A stretch of 40,553 bases of DNA from positions 1 to 40,553 of the forward strand of contig NZ_OMOJ01000017.1 of assembly GCF_900302505.1 (NCBI RefSeq), given 5' to 3'. This document shows, piece after piece, positions 40,506-40,553 of this stretch (within the stretch, counting starts at the first letter, position 1; every line of letters starts with the position of its first letter). The translations under genes and the position numbers were made by a program. The notes beneath the pieces are model-generated. The model made no database searches and had not been told where the DNA came from. It saw only the letters and a program-made list of their open reading frames with translations. The stretch comes from Pseudoprimorskyibacter insulae (GTDB taxonomy: Bacteria > Pseudomonadota > Alphaproteobacteria > Rhodobacterales > Rhodobacteraceae).

Positions 40506-40553
40506 GGTTTGGCGGTGACCTACTCTCCCACGTCTTGAGACGCAGTACCATTG
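40506..40553 (-). rRNA. 5S rRNA, 3' part (continues past window)
   Basis: Read on the minus strand, the last 48 nt match the 3' end of bacterial 5S rRNA: ACGTGGGAGAGTAGGTCACC followed by GCCAAACC. The 5' half and the rest of an rRNA operon (23S, 16S) lie outside the window. The exact 3' end is set by analogy. Confidence 0.92.

Overview
The window looks like chromosomal DNA of an alphaproteobacterium, most likely a marine Rhodobacterales (Roseobacter-group) species. This rests on GC-rich coding with many Shine-Dalgarno starts, the character of the encoded proteins (single-subunit pyruvate carboxylase, MatB, ParE, an RTX/VWA giant protein, an iolC-DUF2090 fusion) and the 5S rRNA tail at the right edge. 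Species cannot be fixed from the sequence alone. I see no transposase, prophage or CRISPR array, and almost every base lies in or next to a recognisable gene.

Left part (1-10.8 kb): the 3' end of pyruvate carboxylase, a LuxR-type solo regulator, then a compact ten-gene chemotaxis operon on the plus strand: STAS protein - cheY - cheA - cheW - cheR - cheY - small unknown protein - mcp - cheB - cheD. Most junctions overlap by 1-17 nt or are separated by only a few bases, so co-translation is likely. The receptor ends in a CheR/CheB-type tether pentapeptide, while the CheB has an eroded receiver domain. Two different CheYs and an unrecognised 101-residue protein make this a variant of the textbook pathway.

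Middle part (10.8-26 kb): parE, a malonyl-CoA synthetase (matB), a Tag-like DNA glycosylase homologue, an NAD-dependent epimerase, a sulfotransferase-like unknown, a two-domain ferric-iron ABC permease, tRNA-Thr(TGT), a 1,695-residue secreted RTX protein with Ig-like, propeller-like and von Willebrand A regions, a DUF3237 protein and a THUMP-type rRNA methyltransferase.

Right part (26-40.5 kb): a complete-looking myo-inositol uptake and catabolism locus on the minus strand. In transcription order it runs LacI regulator - iolI-like isomerase - periplasmic binding protein - permease - ATPase - iolG - iolC/DUF2090 - iolD - iolE - 63-aa membrane protein - iolB. Upstream of the regulator lie a MocD-like di-iron oxygenase/desaturase and, divergently, a second LacI regulator closely related to the first. 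The two promoters flanking the first LacI gene share two palindromic elements (one identical over 14 bp, one matching at 17 of 18 positions), so they probably define the operator of this regulon. With the MocD-like enzyme next door, the locus may extend inositol catabolism to O-methylated inositols or rhizopine-like compounds; this is inference. The window ends in a bidirectional terminator and the 3' end of a 5S rRNA gene on the minus strand, so an rRNA operon lies just outside.
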